Of a stretch of 64,000 nucleotides of DNA, positions 60,762 to 64,000 are shown in pieces. Where the stretch lies: the NCBI RefSeq assembly GCF_026544205.1, contig NZ_JALNUI010000016.1, positions 1 to 64,000 on the forward strand, in the 5' to 3' direction. The DNA is from Curtobacterium sp. GC_Cur_3 (lineage in GTDB: Bacteria; Actinomycetota; Actinomycetes; Actinomycetales; Microbacteriaceae). The translations under genes and the position numbers were made by a program. The first letter of the stretch is position 1, and each line of letters begins with the position of its first letter. The notes under the pieces were generated by a model, which did no database searches, was not told the DNA's origin, and saw nothing but the letters and a program-made list of their open reading frames with translations.

Positions 60762-62279
60762 ATGCCCGACCCGCTCCACCCTGCTCCCCGGACGGGCCGC
60801 CCTCCGCGTCCCCCGCACCGCCCCCGTGCCAGGAGCGTCGCGCAGCACGACCTCCGTGACATCCGCGCCCGGCTCCGCGGCTCGATCTACGAGCACGTCG
60901 AACCGGACCGCCAGGCCGCCGCGCAGTACACCGCCGTGCAGATCGTCGACTTCTGCCTCGACGTCGCCGAGGTGATGCTGGCCTCCGGTGCCGACACCAG
61001 GAGCGTCGAGATCGCGCTGGTCGCCGTCGCGACGAAGTGGAACCTCGCACCGCTGGAGCTCGACTTCACCGGCAGCTCCGTGACGATCCAGTACGCCCCG
61101 TCCGACGGCCCGGTGCTGGTCAAGATGCGGACCGTGCGCTCCGACGGGTCCAACCTGAACCGGCTGGCGTGGGCGAACCAGATCGTGGACGACGTCATCC
61201 ACGACGAACGCGACATGACCTCGGCCGTGAGCGCGCTCGTCGCCGTGCTGCGGATGCCTTCCCGGTGGCCGACGTGGATCGCCGACGTCGGGCTGTCGAT
61301 CCTGGGGACGTCGATCGCGATGCAGGCCGGTGGTGGCTGGCGCGCCGGCGTGGGGGCGTTCGTCCTGATGCTCGGCATCATCGTCTCCGGACGGTGGCTG
61401 ACGGGCCGGGGCTACCCGCAGTTCTTCGTGTCCGGGGCGCAGGGCGCGGTCGCGTCGGTGATCGGCACGCTCGCCATCGGCGCCGGGGTCCTGCAGCCGA
61501 CGGGCGCCGCCACGATGGTCGCGGCGCTCGTGGTGCTCCTGCTGCCACACGTGTCGCTCGTGACCTGGGCGCAGGACGCGATCTCCGGCTTCCGGGCGAT
61601 GGCCGTCGCCCGCGCGTTCTACATCGGGCTGGTCATCGCCGCGATCGTCGTGGGGGTGCCGGCGGGCATCGCGATGACGAAGTGGCTGCACCTCGAGGTC
61701 GACCCGTCGGGGATCGTCACGCAGACCCTGCCGCTCTGGGCGTCGCTCTCGCTGACCGTGGTGTCGGCCGCGGCGAACTGCTTCGTGCAGCAGGCGAGCG
61801 CGCGGGTGATCCCGGTCGCCGTCGTCTTCTCGGTGGCGGCGGCATCGGCGCTGTGGGGGCTCCGGCAGCTCGGGCTGCCGCTGCTCGGGGCGACCTTCGT
61901 GGCGGCGGTGCTGCTCGGCGTGCTGTCGACGTACGCCGCGGTGCGCATGCGGACGGCCGTGTCCGCGATCTCCGTGCCGGCGTTCTGCGGGGCGCTGCTG
62001 CCCGGTGTCGCCGTGTCGAACGCGCTGCTGAACTTCATGTCCGGCACGTCGAGCGCCGCGCTGGACTTCATCGCGGCCGTCTCCGTCGCGCTCGGCATCG
62101 GCGCCGGCCTGGTGCTCGGATCGCTCTTCGCGACACCCGGCGCACGACGTGCCCTCCGGCGGTCGCGGCGGGTGCACGTGCAGTCGGTGCACAGCGACAC
62201 CACGGCGATCCGGGTGCTGCGCGACACGGGCTACGACCCCGGGAACGGGACGGTCCCCCGGGGGTCCCGGACGCCCTGA
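60762..62279 (+). CDS. thrE: ThrE family threonine/serine exporter
   Basis: A 505-aa exporter. A basic, Pro-rich N-terminus (about 1-30) precedes a cytosolic DUF1212 part (about 40-155; EVMLASGADTRSVEIALVAV) and ten hydrophobic helices in two halves of five, the second corresponding to DUF3815 (TFVAAVLLGVLSTYAAVRMR). This fused form is found in ThrE of Corynebacterium. ATG at 60762. It exports threonine or serine. Confidence 0.9.
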   Translation: MPDPLHPAPRTGRPPRPPHRPRARSVAQHDLRDIRARLRGSIYEHVEPDRQAAAQYTAVQIVDFCLDVAEVMLASGADTRSVEIALVAVATKWNLAPLELDFTGSSVTIQYAPSDGPVLVKMRTVRSDGSNLNRLAWANQIVDDVIHDERDMTSAVSALVAVLRMPSRWPTWIADVGLSILGTSIAMQAGGGWRAGVGAFVLMLGIIVSGRWLTGRGYPQFFVSGAQGAVASVIGTLAIGAGVLQPTGAATMVAALVVLLLPHVSLVTWAQDAISGFRAMAVARAFYIGLVIAAIVVGVPAGIAMTKWLHLEVDPSGIVTQTLPLWASLSLTVVSAAANCFVQQASARVIPVAVVFSVAAASALWGLRQLGLPLLGATFVAAVLLGVLSTYAAVRMRTAVSAISVPAFCGALLPGVAVSNALLNFMSGTSSAALDFIAAVSVALGIGAGLVLGSLFATPGARRALRRSRRVHVQSVHSDTTAIRVLRDTGYDPGNGTVPRGSRTP

Positions 62280-62328
62280 CAGCAGGCGGCGGGACCGGCG
62301 GGGGACCGGCCTTCGGTGACGCTGGGCG

Positions 62329-62523
62329 TCAGTCGGTCTCGGAGACGGCCTTCGACACTGCCGTCGGGCCGTCGTACTCCTGGTCCGGGATCTGCTTCAG
62401 GGCGTCGAGGACGTTGTCGTCCGCGCCCTCCTTCTCGGCCGTCGTGACGATGTCGTCCTTCGACGCCGGGTAGTCGATACCGCTCAGGAACTTCTGGACC
62501 TGGATCGGGTTCGGTGCTGCCAT
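62329..62523 (-). CDS. DUF2795 small protein
   Basis: A 64-aa protein with the DUF2795 pattern: FLSGIDYPASKDDIVTTAEK then DDNVLDALKQIPDQEYDGPT. Widespread in actinobacteria; function unknown. ATG at 62523 with GAAGGAGC upstream. Single gene. Confidence 0.82.
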   Translation of the reverse strand: MAAPNPIQVQKFLSGIDYPASKDDIVTTAEKEGADDNVLDALKQIPDQEYDGPTAVSKAVSETD

Positions 62524-62643
62524 GACGGCTCCTTCCGTTGGAGGTCCCGTCGTACCCGGCGCACCCTCGTCACGCTGCCAGCAGCGCGTCCTCCGGCCAG
62601 TGGCGTCGGGTCAGTGACGCGCGCTGCGGCCAGTGGCGTCGGC

Positions 62644-63321
62644 TCAGAGGTCCCAGCCGTCGTCGGCCCACGTCGACAGCCGGCGGGCGGCCTGGGGCTC
62701 GTACCGCTCCATCCACCCGCGCTCGAGCCGCGCCACGGACCGGTCGAACGCCGGCACCAGGTCGAGGTCGGCGCGCAGCAGGGCCTGCAGCTGCAGCCCC
62801 TCGTAGAGCGCGATGAGCTGTTCCGCCCCACGGCGGGGGTCCATCGTGTGCGGCGCACGGCCGACGGCGATGTCGTGCTCGAGCCCGCGCTTGATCTGCA
62901 GGAAGAAGAGCTGGTAGCGGGAGCGGAGGTACGTCGACATCGGGTGCGCGGGGTTGCCGGCGACCGAGAGCAGCGCGACGAGCAGACGCATGAGCGCCGG
63001 GTCCTCCGCGTTCGAGGCGACGATCGCGCGGAGGAGCTCGACGGTCGTGCCGTTCCTCCCGACGTCCTGGGTGACGTCGTCCATGCGCGTGCCGTTCCAG
63101 CGGTCGAGCGCGGCCAGCACCAGGCCGTCCCACGACGGGAAGTGCTGGCGCAGCTCGTACACGCTGATCGCGAGCCGGTCGGCCACGTCCTCGGGGCGGG
63201 CCTCGTGGAAGGGCACGTCCCGGAGCAGGTCGACGGTGGCACCCACGATCGTGATCCGCAGGTGCAGGGTCGCGGCCGCGGCGGCTGCCGCCGCGGTGTC
63301 CGCGCTGGTGTCTTCGAGCAT
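62644..63321 (-). CDS. TetR family transcriptional regulator
   Basis: A 225-aa regulator with a long Ala-rich N-terminus. The HTH spans about 25-65 (VGATVDLLRDVPFHEARPED, VADRLAISVYELRQHFPSWD), and a helical ligand domain follows with PMSTYLRSRYQLFF. The frame is open upstream to 63999, but family similarity begins only after MLEDTSADT (ATG 63321). No target next to it; it may act on its own promoter or the divergent small gene. Confidence 0.82.
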   Translation of the reverse strand: MLEDTSADTAAAAAAAATLHLRITIVGATVDLLRDVPFHEARPEDVADRLAISVYELRQHFPSWDGLVLAALDRWNGTRMDDVTQDVGRNGTTVELLRAIVASNAEDPALMRLLVALLSVAGNPAHPMSTYLRSRYQLFFLQIKRGLEHDIAVGRAPHTMDPRRGAEQLIALYEGLQLQALLRADLDLVPAFDRSVARLERGWMERYEPQAARRLSTWADDGWDL

Positions 63322-63379
63322 CGTGCCCTCCGTCGATCCGGGACGCCGAGCCGACGTCGTCGTGGCGCGTGTCCGATCC

Positions 63380-63396
63380 GCGGACGTCCTGTCCGC
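63380..63396. promoter_or_regulatory. Inverted repeat upstream of TetR
   Basis: GCGGAC-N5-GTCCGC lies 59-75 bp before the TetR start, in a 229-bp divergent region. It is a candidate operator; no other gene or structure is clear in 63322-63550. Confidence 0.4.
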
Positions 63397-63550
63397 ATGG
63401 CCGTCCCAGGACGGGCGGCTCGGCAAGTCAACCGCGTTCCGGGGCCGAGCAGCATCCCCGGTCCGGGGGGCGTGCGGAAGGGGGACAGTGCCGCGCACGG
63501 CCCGGTCGTACACCTGGCGGGTCCCCGGCCGGGTGTGTGACGATGCCGCA

Positions 63551-63874
63551 ATGACCCCGAACGACCCCATCGCCCAGGGCCTGGCGACCATGGCGTCCGC
63601 CGGCTTCGAGTTCGGCGATGACACCGACCAGGTCGCGCACGACGTCCGCACCATGTGGGAGCAGCTCGGCCGGCCGCACGGGGCGTTCGACGCCGCCGCG
63701 CACGCGATCGCCGTGCTGCCCCAGCGGCCCGAGGTGCCCGTCGCCGACCAGGCACGCCGCAGCGAGCTCGAGCGGGCGTTCGGGATCAACCCCGTCGAGA
63801 TCGAGCTGGCCGCCGCGATGTCGGCCCGCGAGCTGCTCGAGGCCATGGCGCGGAGCTGCGGCGTCTCGGGCTGA
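63551..63874 (+). CDS. Hypothetical protein
   Basis: A 107-aa soluble protein with alternating helices (DDTDQVAHDVRTMWEQLGRP, FGINPVEIELAAAMSARELL). No family recognised. GC-ending codons and the ATG at 63551 support coding. It is divergent from the TetR gene, which might regulate it. Confidence 0.62.
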   Translation: MTPNDPIAQGLATMASAGFEFGDDTDQVAHDVRTMWEQLGRPHGAFDAAAHAIAVLPQRPEVPVADQARRSELERAFGINPVEIELAAAMSARELLEAMARSCGVSG

Positions 63875-63917
63875 CGCCGACGCCCGACGAGCCGCCCGGT
63901 GCCCGCCGGGACCACGA

Positions 63918-63983
63918 ATGGTGCGAGGTTCCCCACCCCGTGCGGGCACATGACCCAGCACGGCGAGTGGAACCTCGCACCAT
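63918..63983. repeat. Dispersed repeat family B, copy B3
   Basis: Perfect 15-bp arms ATGGTGCGAGGTTCC (63918-63932) and complement (63969-63983), the best preserved B copy. The interior keeps CACCCCGTGCGGG. It lies 44 bp after the stop of the small gene and could act as its terminator. Confidence 0.72.
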
Positions 63984-64000
63984 GCGACAACAGCAGCACC

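Overview
This 64-kb window is very GC-rich. Its genes are densely packed, with frequent GTG starts, many 4-bp ATGA/GTGA start-stop overlaps and third codon positions almost always G or C. Gene content (LigD/Ku, phosphoketolase, ThrE exporter, DUF3618, DUF2795, DUF1206, a sortase substrate with a class-E-type LAYTG signal) points to an actinobacterium, most likely family Microbacteriaceae and possibly Curtobacterium. The taxon is inferred from family content; no rRNA or tRNA gene was seen. The window looks chromosomal: no insertion sequence, prophage, plasmid module or CRISPR array was found.

Layout. 1-5.4 kb: secreted protein, divergent MFS/LysR pair, DHA2 efflux pump coupled to two small membrane-protein genes. 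5.5-9.3 kb: surface adhesin-like lectin/DUF11 protein and a GH13 alpha-glucosidase. 9.4-13.3 kb: redox and stress run on the + strand (FMN reductase, MarR, Dps, SDR, FAD oxidoreductase). 13.3-17.9 kb: hydrolase, SMP-30 lactonase, DUF1206 and an RtcB RNA ligase with an unusual leader and small upstream ORF. 18.3-22.9 kb: GH15 enzyme, CaCA exchanger, DnaJ-like protein, secreted protein. 23.0-27.7 kb: phosphoketolase, FAH-family enzyme, TIM-barrel isomerase, small acidic protein. 27.8-29.6 kb: an ECF sigma factor coupled to two Asp23-like proteins, the first with an N-terminal extension that may be an anti-sigma segment. 29.8-34.3 kb: a two-protein NHEJ module (LigD, Ku) flanking an SDR. 34.3-36.4 kb: membrane proteins and a Ppx/GppA phosphatase. 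36.4-41.0 kb: a nucleoside/ribose operon (nucleoside hydrolase, MFS, ribokinase) divergent from a LacI regulator, with two near-perfect LacI operators between them. 41.3-43.6 kb: TetR-controlled DHA2 pump with a perfect operator. 43.7-49.8 kb: acetyltransferase, HAD phosphatase, a three-gene stress operon, XRE-cupin regulator divergent from a thioredoxin-reductase-like enzyme, pentapeptide protein. 49.9-54.2 kb: epimerase/alcohol dehydrogenase pair, phosphotransferase, NTF2-like, HEAT-repeat protein. 54.2-60.3 kb: lectin-M23 wall peptidase, gamma-glutamyltransferase, G5/DUF3761 membrane protein with a hexanucleotide repeat, alcohol dehydrogenase, OsmC. 60.4-64.0 kb: small membrane protein, ThrE exporter, DUF2795, TetR and a small unknown.

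Many genes serve envelope, oxidative and desiccation stress, DNA-end repair, or scavenging of plant-type sugars and nucleosides. This fits a leaf- or soil-associated actinobacterium.

The most distinctive non-coding feature is a set of dispersed repeats. Family A is a zero-spacer palindrome built around GGGAGGC/GCCTCCC. It occurs six times, each time at the 3' side of a gene, with compensating arm changes. Family B comprises elements bounded by GTGCGAGGT and its inverse. Family C is a 43-bp repeat found at the window start and again near 41.1 kb. Several simple tandem repeats abut or enter genes.
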